This document shows positions 16,259 through 24,312 of a stretch of DNA of 64,000 nucleotides, piece by piece. Both the position numbers and the translations under genes were made by a program. The notes under the pieces are model-generated. The model was given only the letters and a program-made list of their open reading frames with translations, was not told the DNA's origin and ran no database searches. Every line of letters begins with the position of its first letter. The first letter of the stretch is position 1. The stretch is from Micromonospora craniellae (GTDB taxonomy: Bacteria; Actinomycetota; Actinomycetes; Mycobacteriales; Micromonosporaceae): contig NZ_CP061725.1 of the NCBI RefSeq assembly GCF_014764405.1, positions 1,984,001 to 2,048,000 on the forward strand. Direction: 5' to 3'.

Positions 16259-17701
16259 CTAGTCCAGGGCGAAGGTGGCCGACGCGCGCCCGGGACCGTC
16301 CGACACAGCTTCCAGGTAGAGCAGCCCGTCGCGGTGCCGGACGTACTGGCCGGGGTAGTTCACCGACTCCAGCGACACCTTCGCCGCGTCGGCGAGCCCG
16401 GCCCGGCGGGTGAACGTGGCGTCCTGCCGGAACAGTGTGGAGCCGTCGCTGCGCTCGACCCAGAGCTGGTGGTCACGGTGCCGCAGGTAGTAGCCGGGAT
16501 AGTTGGTCGACTCCAACGAGATCGCCGACGAGTTCGACAGGCCGGCGACGATCCGGAACTGCGAGTCGGCCAGGGCGGTGACGTTCGACTCCAGCCGCGC
16601 CCGGAAATCCCAGTGCCGGAGGTAGCGGTCCGGCAGGTCGTGCGCGCGCAGCCGCACCGGGCTCAGACCGTCCGGCACCGGTACGCCGAAGTTCGGCGTA
16701 CCGTCGGCGTTCCAGTAGACGCGCTGGATCCGGGTACGCCGGTTCGGATCGGTCAGCGGGTCGTAACCGTTGCCGAGGTACCGCTCGTAGTTGCGGGAGT
16801 GGTAGACGATCACGTCGCTGCCGTCCTCGGCGACGGTGAACGAGTTGTGCCCCGGACCCCACTGGCCCGTCCGGCTGTCGCTGGCCAGCACCGGGGTGGA
16901 CCGCTTGCTCCACGACGTCGGGTTGAGCAGGTTGCTGGTGGCCGAGGCGGTGAGCAGCCCGACCGCGTAGCTGGCGTCGGTGGCGCTGGCCGAGTACGTC
17001 ATGAACACCCGCCCGTTGCGGATCAGCACCGCCGGCCCCTCGTTCACGCGGTACCCCCGGGTCTCCCAGGCGTGCGTGGGAGTGGCGATCAGGGCCGGGG
17101 TGCCCGCGTACGTCCACGGGTTGACCGCGCGGGCGAGGTAGATGTTCGAGTTGCTGCCGGCGTACTCGGCCCAGGCCAGGTAGCGCACTCCGTTGTGGAC
17201 GAAGGTGGTGGCGTCGAGTGAGAAGGCGTTGCGCGCCGGTTGCAGTTGTCCACGCTCCACCCACGGCCCGTCCAGCGGGTTCGCCGCACTGCTCTCCAGC
17301 ACGTACGGCCGGATGGCCCAGATGTCGTCGGTACGCCCGGCGGCGAAGTAGACGTACCACTTGCCGTCGATGAAGTGGATCTCGGGAGCCCAGATGTGCG
17401 CTCCCATCTCGCCGCTGCCGTGCTTGCGCCAGATCACCCGCTCGGTGGCGGTGGCCAGCCCCTGGAGCGTGGTGGCACGGCGCAGCACGATCCGGTCGTA
17501 CTCCGGGACCGTGGCGGTGAGGTAGTAGTACCCGTCGGTGTGCCGGTAGACGTGCGGGTCGGCACGCTGCTCGATCAGCGGGTTTGTGAACGTGACCGCA
17601 GCGGCCTGCGCCGGGGCCGCCGACCCCACCACCGCCCCGGTCCCCGCCATCAACATGGCAACCACCATCGCCACCACCCTGCGGACACTGCGCTGCGCCA
17701 T
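16259..17701 (-). CDS. secreted GH43 glycoside hydrolase with AbfB-type domain
   Basis: 480 residues. A signal peptide runs to about residue 33 (SAAPAQA). The five-bladed propeller of family 43 follows: Asp48 in RADPHV (general base), a middle Asp in SLDATTF, and the acid Glu in NEGPAVL. After about residue 330 come two Tyr/Arg-rich repeats (YLRHRDHQLWV, YVRHRDGLLYLE) typical of the AbfB/CBM42 arabinofuranose-binding fold. It probably attacks arabinan or arabinoxylan outside the cell. ATG 17701 was chosen because GGAGGA lies 6 bases upstream. A LacI-type operator lies about 57 bases upstream. Confidence 0.88.
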   Translation of the reverse strand: MAQRSVRRVVAMVVAMLMAGTGAVVGSAAPAQAAAVTFTNPLIEQRADPHVYRHTDGYYYLTATVPEYDRIVLRRATTLQGLATATERVIWRKHGSGEMGAHIWAPEIHFIDGKWYVYFAAGRTDDIWAIRPYVLESSAANPLDGPWVERGQLQPARNAFSLDATTFVHNGVRYLAWAEYAGSNSNIYLARAVNPWTYAGTPALIATPTHAWETRGYRVNEGPAVLIRNGRVFMTYSASATDASYAVGLLTASATSNLLNPTSWSKRSTPVLASDSRTGQWGPGHNSFTVAEDGSDVIVYHSRNYERYLGNGYDPLTDPNRRTRIQRVYWNADGTPNFGVPVPDGLSPVRLRAHDLPDRYLRHWDFRARLESNVTALADSQFRIVAGLSNSSAISLESTNYPGYYLRHRDHQLWVERSDGSTLFRQDATFTRRAGLADAAKVSLESVNYPGQYVRHRDGLLYLEAVSDGPGRASATFALD

Positions 17702-17757
17702 GACCATTCCTCCCACCACCCACTGACCCGGCCCGCCGACGACGAACACCACCGCCT

Positions 17758-17771
17758 TGATAGCGCTAACA
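17758..17771. promoter_or_regulatory. LacI-family operator upstream of GH43
   Basis: TGATAGCGCTAACA, symmetric at 12 of 14 positions around GCGC, matches the general actinobacterial LacI-type site (TGTTAGCGCTAACA). It suggests repression by a sugar-sensing LacI regulator encoded elsewhere. Confidence 0.55.
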
Positions 17772-17842
17772 AACCACTCCCGTCAAGAGAGACCCATCAA
17801 TACACCCCTCCCCACCGCGGGCGGCGGCTCCCCGAAAGCAGG

Positions 17843-17905
17843 CGTTGATCAAGGAGTTTTCGTGCCGCGCAGGCACTCGGAAGGGCCGAAATATCTTGAT
17901 CAACA
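17843..17905. repeat. palindromic repeat, copy 1
   Basis: Imperfect palindrome bounded by TTGATCAA at 17845-17852 and 17896-17903. Copy 2 at 19134-19196 aligns over about 70 bases without gaps and has the same 51-base spacing between the TTGATCAA motifs. The pair brackets the toxin/immunity-like genes. This looks like a REP/MITE-type element. Confidence 0.7.
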
Positions 17906-17949
17906 AGGGCTGGGGGCGGACGGCGGGTGAGTTGGTGGTGGTGGGTGGT

Positions 17950-18671
17950 GTGAGGCTGGTTCTCCTGCTGCTCTGCGTGGCCGGTGCGCTCGTCGTGGTG
18001 TCCCAACTCTCCGGGCAGACCGATGACGGGGCGGAGCCGATGACCCCGGCGCAGGCGGCGTCGAACACCGCCGCGGCAAGGCCGACCTCAGCCCCTGCAC
18101 CACCAACGGCTGCACCGCGAACCTCAAGCTCCGCAGCCGGGTGACCTCGGCCTTCAAGCCGAAGGACACCACCACGGTCCGCTGCCGCGCGTCGTACCGC
18201 ATCCCGCCGTCCCGAAACCCCAGGACCCATCAGGTGTACGCCGCGTACACAGCGGTCGCCCGCGCGGTCAGCACGGCGGACGCCAAGAAGATGGCCGCGG
18301 ACCTCGCCGACGAGATCAAACGCAACGGCGCGCTGGGCGTCCGGCCGTCGAACAAGCCGCACGAGTACCTGCCGACGAACGCGAACCCACCCGTCCTCAA
18401 CCCCCGCCAGCAGCAGGCGAAGACCCGTGTCGAGCAGCTCGCGAAGCAGGCGTGCCAGGACGTTCCGCAGTGGCCCGGTGAGTCCCCGCAGCACTGGGGC
18501 GACCGGGTGCACAAGCGCCTCGCCGAACTCGTCGGCAACGAGCTGCAACCGGAACTCTTCCTCGATCTGAAGACCGGCGCCAAAGGGCTCGACTCCACCT
18601 GGTACGAGGCTCTCATGAACCAGCTGCCGCGAGCTTTCCGAAACGTTCCGGCCATCACCGTTCGATGCTGA
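17950..18671 (+). pseudogene. frameshifted exported toxin-like gene, nuclease C-terminus
   Basis: Two frames appear to form one gene. The first (start near GTG 17950, to 18144) gives a membrane or signal helix (RLVLLLLCVAGALVVVSQL). The second is coding-like from about 18075, before its first possible start at 18141, and reads KADLSPCTTNGCTANLKLRS, then a long charged region to 18671. The crossover near 18075 implies a frameshift. The end has GDRVHKRLAELV and PELFLDLKTG followed by a helix and a short strand. This matches the order in PD-(D/E)XK-type toxin domains (catalytic Lys in DLKTG). Copy 1 of the palindromic repeat abuts the 5' end. Function and ancestry are inferred. Confidence 0.45.
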
Positions 18672-18685
18672 GGAGGAATGATCAC

Positions 18686-19279
18686 GTGGATGCCGGCAGG
18701 TGGGAGCAGGCCGTCGACGCGTACCTGCTGCCCGCACTCGGCGACGGCTGGCGTGCCGCGCAGGGCCGGTTGGTCCGGGGCCCGGTGGGCTGGACGGCCC
18801 AGACGATGCAGCCGCTACCACCGCTGAGGCAACGGCCCAGCTTCCAGGTGGAGGTGATCGTCTGGCTGCTCGCGGTGCCGGTGACCGACACGTACACGTG
18901 CTCGCAGCGGCTGGACGGGGTGTTCCCGGAGCCGGACGCCGTGACCGGGTACGAAGAGGAGGCCGGTGAGCTGAACCGCGCCGACCCTCACCCCGTCGCC
19001 TGGGAGGACGAGATCCTCCAACGAATTCGTGCGGTGATCGCTCTCGGGCCGGACGAAGCCCGCGCGGCCCTCGCCCGCAACGGCAGCCGTCCTGTCCCTA
19101 CCAACCCCCACCGCCACCCACCCCCGAAACCCGGGTTGATCAAGAAGTATTCGTCCTCGACAGGCACCCGAGAAGACCAAAACCTCTTGATCAACGCGGG
19201 CTGTGGGGGTGGGGTGGGGTGGGGTGGGGGGCATTCGCTCAGTCGAGGCAGAACTCGTTGCCCTCGACGTCCTGCATAA
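18686..19279 (+). CDS. putative immunity-like protein next to the toxin remnant
   Basis: 197 residues, not recognised. The GTG at 18686 has a strong AGGAGG 9 bases upstream, and the upstream stop lies 14 bases away. Residues 1-140 look like a folded acidic cytosolic protein (WEQAVDAYLLPALGDGW, FQVEVIVWLLAVPVTDTY, DEILQRIRAVIALGPDEARA). From about residue 143 the frame runs into palindromic repeat copy 2 and becomes Pro/Gly-rich, so the native C-terminus was probably replaced. It overlaps the end of the VOC gene on the other strand by 41 bases. Immunity function is inferred from size, acidity and position. Confidence 0.45.
   Translation: MDAGRWEQAVDAYLLPALGDGWRAAQGRLVRGPVGWTAQTMQPLPPLRQRPSFQVEVIVWLLAVPVTDTYTCSQRLDGVFPEPDAVTGYEEEAGELNRADPHPVAWEDEILQRIRAVIALGPDEARAALARNGSRPVPTNPHRHPPPKPGLIKKYSSSTGTREDQNLLINAGCGGGVGWGGGHSLSRGRTRCPRRPA
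19134..19196. repeat. palindromic repeat, copy 2
   Basis: TTGATCAA at 19136-19143 and 19187-19194 bound an imperfect palindrome homologous to copy 1. It lies inside the 3' end of the putative immunity gene and is followed by a GGGGT-rich run (19204-19230). Confidence 0.7.
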
Positions 19280-19673
19280 TTAGGCAGGACTCGTTGAAGC
19301 CGTCGGCCGACAGCAGCCGTACCCGGACTCCGCCGAGCGCGACCAGCCGTGCGCCCTCGGCTTCGAGCACGTCCACGCGTCCCTGGCCGACGAGCCCGGT
19401 GCCAGCCCGTACGTCGAGGTGCAGCCGGTTCTTGACCACCTTGCCCTCGGGTACGCGCTGGAAGAACAGCCTCGGCCCGACCCCGGTGGGGTCGACGCAG
19501 GCGAACGCCGAGCCCTGTCGCTCGGGCGGCAGCGCGCGGTCGAACTCGGCCCAGTCGGCGAATCCCTCCGGTGGCGGCGGCACGACGTATCCCAACACCT
19601 CGCACCAGAAACGGGCGACACGCTCGGGATCCGCGCAGTCGAAGGTGACCTGGACCTGCTTCACGGACGCCAT
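19239..19673 (-). CDS. VOC superfamily protein
   Basis: 144 residues with the glyoxalase/bleomycin-resistance/dioxygenase fold. KQVQVTFDCADPERVARFW opens the first beta-alpha-beta-beta-beta module, RLHLDVRAG starts the second, and MQDVEGNEFCLD closes it. This is the single-domain actinobacterial type with an FACVDPTG loop. Metal ligands and substrate are not evident. ATG 19673 was chosen because the fold starts there. Its 3' end overlaps the convergent immunity-like frame. Confidence 0.85.
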   Translation of the reverse strand: MASVKQVQVTFDCADPERVARFWCEVLGYVVPPPPEGFADWAEFDRALPPERQGSAFACVDPTGVGPRLFFQRVPEGKVVKNRLHLDVRAGTGLVGQGRVDVLEAEGARLVALGGVRVRLLSADGFNESCLIMQDVEGNEFCLD

Positions 19674-19851
19674 CGACCCACCATAGGGCAATTCCTCAGC
19701 CCCCGCCCCGCAGCAGGCGCACGATGCGCTCGCACTCGGCGGCCATCTCGGGCGTGGGCGAGGAAGTCGTCGAGGTGGCCGTCACCTGAGCGGTGAGGCC
19801 GAGGGCGGGTTCGGTGGGATCGGGCCTCCGGGCCCGATCTGGGCGGCACAC
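19674..19851. other. short non-coding stretch with hairpin
   Basis: No gene is supported. GATCGGGCC and GGCCCGATC (19818-19826 and 19831-19839) form a 9-bp hairpin just before the MerR-type operator. A minus-strand tail near 19698-19760 has coding-like composition (ending EMAAECERIVRLLRGGG) and could be the 3' scrap of a lost gene. Confidence 0.35.
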
Positions 19852-19872
19852 TTGACCCTGTCACAGTGTCAA
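19852..19872. promoter_or_regulatory. MerR-type operator palindrome
   Basis: TTGACCCTGT-C-ACAGTGTCAA is a 21-base palindrome with one mismatch. The left arm begins with a TTGACC -35-like hexamer. It lies immediately upstream of a HEAT gene that overlaps a MerR-family regulator gene, so autoregulation is likely. Confidence 0.6.
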
Positions 19873-19893
19873 GGTCTTGACTGGTGGTCGGAG

Positions 19894-20586
19894 GTGGTTC
19901 CCATCGACTCGGCAGGCAAGCCCGCACCCGACGCGCGAGTGGTCGACGCGTTGGCCGCCGACGACTCGTCCAAGCGGCTGCACGCCGCCCTGGCCGTCGG
20001 TACGCACCCGGATCCCGCTCTCGTGGACGTGCTCGTGGCGCGCTGCGGGGTGGAGCCGGACTTCTTCGTGCGCGACATGCTCACCTGGGCGCTGACCAGG
20101 CTCCCGCCGGAGACCACGGTGCCGAGGCTGCTGGTGGAACTCGACTCCACCCACGCTCAGGCCCGCAGCCAGGCGCTGCACACTCTGTCCAAGATCGGGG
20201 ACCGGAGCGCCTGGCCGGCGATCACGCGAGCGCTGCTGCGCGACGCCGACGACACGGTGGCGCGTACCGCCTGGCGGGCGGCCGTGGTGCTCGTACCCGA
20301 TGCGGAGCGGTCGGCGCTGGCCACGGAGCTGGCCTCGCAGTTCGGTCGGGGCGACCGGGAGGTACAGCTCAGTCTGAGCCAGGCCCTCGTCTCGCTGGCC
20401 GACGTGGTCGAGCCGGTCCTGGAGGTCGCGGTCACACACCGAGACCCGGCGGTACGGGCACACGCACGCGCCACCGAACGGCTGCTGTCCGACCCGGACG
20501 CCGGATTCGGCCTTGCCGTGGACGAGGCGAAACGGGTCGTGGCGCTCGGCCCGGACCGGGAGGGTACGCCTGGTGCTGATCGGTGA
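19894..20586 (+). CDS. HEAT-repeat protein
   Basis: About 230 residues of short paired helices with the ARxxAxxxLxxxGD pattern of HEAT/PBS-lyase repeats: HAALAVGTHPDPALVDVLV, ARSQALHTLSKIGDRSAWP, AVRAHARATERLLSDPDAGF. The start is uncertain. The frame is open back into the operator at 19852, and GTG 19894 is the first standard start beyond it. Its 3' end overlaps the MerR-HEAT gene by 14 bases, so the two are coupled. It is probably a protein-binding scaffold. Confidence 0.7.
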   Translation: MVPIDSAGKPAPDARVVDALAADDSSKRLHAALAVGTHPDPALVDVLVARCGVEPDFFVRDMLTWALTRLPPETTVPRLLVELDSTHAQARSQALHTLSKIGDRSAWPAITRALLRDADDTVARTAWRAAVVLVPDAERSALATELASQFGRGDREVQLSLSQALVSLADVVEPVLEVAVTHRDPAVRAHARATERLLSDPDAGFGLAVDEAKRVVALGPDREGTPGADR

Positions 20587-21604
20587 GGTGGCACGACGCT
20601 CGGGCGTCAGCGCCCGGATGCTCCGGCACTACGACGCGCTCGGGTTGGTGCGTCCGACCGGCCGGACGGTGGGCGGCTATCGGGAGTACACCCCGGAGAA
20701 CATCCGGCGGATCTTCCACGTGGAGGGGCTGCGCTCGCTGGGGCTGTCGCTGCGCGAGGTCGGCCGCGCCCTCGACGACCCCGGTTTCACCCCGGCCGCG
20801 CTGGTCGGCGACCTCATTCGCCGGGCCGAGGAGCGGCTGCACCGCGAGCGCGAACTACTCGACCGACTCCGCAAGGTCGACGCGGCCGGGCCCGCCGGCT
20901 GGCCGGACGTGGCGCGGATCATCGAACTGCTGCACGGCCTCGGTTCGGGCAGTGCCGCCCGGCGCCAGCAGGCCGTCCTGGCCGAGCACGACTCGGTACC
21001 CGCCGAGTTGCTGGCCGAGGCGGTGCTCGGCGAGTCGGATCCGCACGTCGCCGGGGCCCTGCGGTGGGCGCTGGCCCGGGCGTCCGGCGCCGGGGTGGCG
21101 AGCGTGGCGTCCGGCCTGGCCTCGGAGGACGCCGACGTGCGGCGGCGCGCGGTCCAGGCGCTCGCCGAGTTGCCCGGCGAGGAGGCGACCTCGGCTCTCG
21201 TCGACGCGCTCGCCGACCCCGAGCCGACCGTTCGCGGACCCGCCGCTCTCGCGCTCGGCGCACGGGACGACACCCGCGCCGTACCGACGCTGGTCGGTCT
21301 CGTGGTCGCCGGCCCGAACGACGTCGAGGCGGCCGAACTGCTGGGCACGTTGGCCGGGGACGCGACGTGGGAGGAGCGGATCATGGCTGCGCTGGCCGAC
21401 GAACTCGACGATCCGGGCGTGGACTCGGCGGCGCGGATGCGATTGACCCAGGCGCTCGCCGAGATGCCGGGGACCCTCGCGGTGGAGATGCTGCGCCGGT
21501 TGACCCGCGACGACGACCGGCCGGTGGCGCTCGTCGCGTCGGCCCTGCTCGCCGTACTCGAAGAACGCGAGGGCGACGCCGAGAACCGGCGCAGGGAGAC
21601 CTGA
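20573..21604 (+). CDS. MerR-family regulator fused to HEAT repeats
   Basis: 343 residues. Residues 1-70 form a MerR winged helix (LIGEVARRSGVSARMLRHYD, GGYREYT). A helical linker with dimerisation coiled-coil character follows (about 75-125). The remaining 210 residues are HEAT-like repeats (VRRRAVQALAELPGEEATS, VRGPAALALGARDDTRAVP) in place of a ligand pocket. The GTG at 20573 has GGGAGGG 8 bases upstream. Helical repeats as effector domain suggest protein-protein control, possibly with the coupled HEAT protein. The palindrome at 19852 is its likely site. Confidence 0.85.
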   Translation: MLIGEVARRSGVSARMLRHYDALGLVRPTGRTVGGYREYTPENIRRIFHVEGLRSLGLSLREVGRALDDPGFTPAALVGDLIRRAEERLHRERELLDRLRKVDAAGPAGWPDVARIIELLHGLGSGSAARRQQAVLAEHDSVPAELLAEAVLGESDPHVAGALRWALARASGAGVASVASGLASEDADVRRRAVQALAELPGEEATSALVDALADPEPTVRGPAALALGARDDTRAVPTLVGLVVAGPNDVEAAELLGTLAGDATWEERIMAALADELDDPGVDSAARMRLTQALAEMPGTLAVEMLRRLTRDDDRPVALVASALLAVLEEREGDAENRRRET

Positions 21605-21658
21605 CGCCGGTCAGGCCGGGACGGGCCCTGGGTCACCGCACCGTCGTGCCGCCACCCC

Positions 21659-22402
21659 TCAGGCGGTCGCGCCGCCGTCGATCGCGATCGACGCGCCGGT
21701 GATGTGTCGACCGCCCTCGCCCACCAGGTGACTGACCGTCGCGGCCACGTCGGCCGGGGATGCGTACCGCCCGAGGGCGATCTGCGTCCGCTGCGCGTCG
21801 GCACCGGCACTGTCGGCCGGGTTCATGTCCGTGTCGGTCGAGCCGGGCAGGATCAGGTTGACGGTGATGCCGCGCGGACCGAGCTCGCGGGCCAACGCCC
21901 GGGTCAGCCCGTTCACCGCGCTCTTGGTCATCGCGTACGCGCTGACCCCGGGAGCAGGGACGCGACTGGCGAAACTGCTGCCGATGTTGACGATCCGCCC
22001 GCCCTCGCCCATGTGCCGCACCGCCGCCTGGGTGGCCAGGTACACCCCGCGCACGTTCACCGCGACGGCCCGGTCCAGCGCGTCGAGGCTCACCGACTCG
22101 ATCGGTCCGCCCGCGAACACCCCCGCGTTGTTGACCAGGATGTCCAGCCGCCCCAGCTCAGCCACGGTCCGCTCCACCGCGCCGACGACCGCCGCCGAAT
22201 CAGCGCTGTCCGCACCGATCGACAGACCGGTGCGCCCGTACGCCTCGATGTCGGCCAGGACAGATTTCGCGTTGTCCCCCGCCGTACGGTAGGTGAACGC
22301 CACGTCGATGCCATCCTCGGCGAGCCGACGCGCGACGGCGGCGCCGATGCCCCGACTTCCACCCGTGACCAGGGCGACCCTGCCGGCAAGTTTGACCGTC
22401 AT
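21659..22402 (-). CDS. SDR family oxidoreductase
   Basis: 247-residue classical short-chain dehydrogenase. It has the NAD(P)-binding TGGSRGIG near residue 13, NNAGVF, catalytic Ser in IGSSFAS, and Tyr/Lys in SAYAMTKSA. The closing segment (GRHITGASIAIDGG) is typical of FabG-like 3-oxoacyl reductases, but no fatty-acid genes are near, so the substrate is unknown. ATG 22402 was chosen because the fold begins right after it. Confidence 0.88.
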   Translation of the reverse strand: MTVKLAGRVALVTGGSRGIGAAVARRLAEDGIDVAFTYRTAGDNAKSVLADIEAYGRTGLSIGADSADSAAVVGAVERTVAELGRLDILVNNAGVFAGGPIESVSLDALDRAVAVNVRGVYLATQAAVRHMGEGGRIVNIGSSFASRVPAPGVSAYAMTKSAVNGLTRALARELGPRGITVNLILPGSTDTDMNPADSAGADAQRTQIALGRYASPADVAATVSHLVGEGGRHITGASIAIDGGATA

Positions 22403-22610
22403 AGCGCAATCCTGACAGTTCACTCAGGATCCCGATCATCCGGGTCGCCTGCCGCCGCAAGCCCTCACGCATACGGCATCCACGTTGAGCAATGGATGAG
22501 CGGTGGACCGCCACCGGCCCCGCCCCCGGATCGGGCGCTTCCCGCCCCCGCAGCGGCGGCCGGACCGGACTCCACCGCGACTCCCGCCCAGGGCAACGCC
22601 CTGAGCGGGC

Positions 22611-22658
22611 GGTGATCGCGGTGATCCGGGTGCCCGGTCCCTGATCACCGCGATCACC
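22611..22658. repeat. 16-bp perfect inverted repeat
   Basis: GGTGATCGCGGTGATC (22611-22626) and its complement (22643-22658) with a 16-base loop, just beyond the truncated histidine kinase. It could be a terminator or a dispersed palindrome. It may also mark an edge of the rearranged region. Confidence 0.55.
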
Positions 22659-22691
22659 GGTCAGGGCGAGTCGGCCGAGTCGAAGGGCGAC

Positions 22692-23876
22692 TCACCCGGG
22701 CTGTCCGGGGACTCGGGCGAGTCGTCCGTGCCGGTGACGCCGTCGAGCTGCACCGACTCCACGGCGCGCTGCGATCCTTGAGGGTGATGCCGTCGCTGGC
22801 GGGCCGGCCTGCCAGTCCCGGTCGCCGAGCGCCATCGCCTTGGTGTAGACCTCCCACATCATCGAGCCGATCTCGATCGTGTCGAGCTGCACGAAGTCCG
22901 GCTGCTCGGCGCGGGCGAGCATGAGCAGGTCGTCCACCATCCGGTTCATCCGGTCCAGCTCGTCGGTGACCAGGGCGATCGACTCCCGCCGCTCGGCCGG
23001 GTCGTCGCCCATCAGCTCCAGGTGCCCGCGGACAATGGTGATCGGGGTACGCAGTTCGTGCCCAGCGTCGCTGACGAACGCCCGGTGGGCGGCGAAGGCC
23101 CGTTGCAGCCGGCCGAGCATGCCGTTGAAGGTGCGACCGAGGTCGGCCACCTCGTCGGTGCCAGCCACCTCGATCCGCCGGGACAGGTCGCTCTCCTCGA
23201 TGTCCCGCGCGGTCTCGGTCATCGACCGTAGCGGTCGCAGTGCCAGGCCCATCGCGAGGTAACCGCCGGCGGCAACCACGCCGATGACCAGGACGCACGC
23301 CAGCGCCATCATCTGTACGGCGCGGTCGATCTCGGCCCGGCGGTCGCCGCTGAACTGGGCCACGACGACATGGCCACTGGGTACGTCGTTGATCTGAATC
23401 GGGACGGCCAGCCAACGCGCATCGCCGGCCGGTGTACCGGCCACCTCGCCGTGGGTACTGGTGACCAGCGAGGTCCAGCCGGCCACGAGATCGGGGTCGC
23501 GGGTGAGGTCGTAGGGCGGGTCGGCCGAGGAGCGGTAGTGCACGCCCTCGATGAAGGTGAGGCCGACCTCGCCGTCCTGCGGCTCGTTGCGCAACAGGTA
23601 CGTGTCGGCGATGGCCCGTAGGTCACCGCCGAAGGGCCGGCCGGTGGTCGGATTGGTGCCGTCGACCAGCCGCCGGAACTCTCCGAACTCCTGCCGCATG
23701 TCGGCGGTGATCCGGTTCTCCAACTGGTTGAGCAGCACCTGCCGTACCACGAACACCGAGGTGAGGCTGGCGACGGCGAGCAGGACCAGCGCCCAGCCGA
23801 GCAGCCGCAACCGCAGGCCCAGGGCGGGGCGCCACCAGGCCAGCGACCGCCACGACCGCCGGAGACTGCCCGACAC
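22692..23876 (-). pseudogene. sensor histidine kinase lacking the ATPase domain
   Basis: 394 residues. A membrane helix (LLGWALVLLAVASLTSVFVV), an extracellular sensor of about 150 residues, and a second helix (LACVLVIGVVAAGGYLAMGL) are followed by HAMP and a HisKA domain with phospho-acceptor His in SDAGHELRTPITI. The frame then departs after ALGDRDWQ into Arg-rich sequence and stops, so the HATPase_c domain needed to bind ATP is missing. Downstream, another frame encodes an Asp/Ser/Pro tail that may belong to a different lost gene. No response regulator is adjacent. GTG 23876 lies 10 bases after the upstream stop. Confidence 0.75.
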
Positions 23877-23886
23877 CGGGCCGAGG

Positions 23887-24312
23887 TCAGTCGTCGTCTC
23901 CGTCGTCCTCGTCGCCGTCGCCGTCGTCATCGTCGCCGTCGTCATCGTCGCCGTCGTCGGCGTCGTCTCCGTAGTCTCCGTCGTCGTCGGTGGCGTCGTC
24001 ATCTGCGGCCCCGTCGTCATCGTCGTCGGGGTCGTCCGCTGCTCCGCCGGGCGAGTTGGCGCCACCGACGGGTCCGGTGTCGGGTCCGTCATCGTCATCG
24101 TCGTCCCCGTCTCGGGCCGGTGGGACCGCCGGCTCGGGTGCCTCCGGCGCCTCGCCATTGTCCACTTCCACCTGCGTGGATTCCGCCGTCGGCGCCACGA
24201 TCCGGATCTCCGGGACGCGGTCCGGCGGCAGCAGCGCCGGCAATCCCACGGTCACGAAGAGTGCGGCCAGCGAGGCCAGGCCGATCCCGGTCGCCACCTT
24301 CTGCGTGCTCAC
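23887..24312 (-). CDS. exported Asp-rich protein
   Basis: 141 residues. A signal or anchor helix (TGIGLASLAALFVTVGLPAL) is followed by a short linker, and from about residue 67 the chain is almost entirely Asp, Gly and Ala. More than half of the last 50 residues are Asp. Such a tail would bind Ca2+ or other cations outside the membrane. It lies 10 bases upstream of the histidine kinase on the same strand, so it may have been the kinase's accessory sensor. GTG 24312 was chosen with AGGG 9 bases upstream; GTG 24321 is possible. Confidence 0.6.
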   Translation of the reverse strand: MSTQKVATGIGLASLAALFVTVGLPALLPPDRVPEIRIVAPTAESTQVEVDNGEAPEAPEPAVPPARDGDDDDDDGPDTGPVGGANSPGGAADDPDDDDDGAADDDATDDDGDYGDDADDGDDDDGDDDDGDGDEDDGDDD

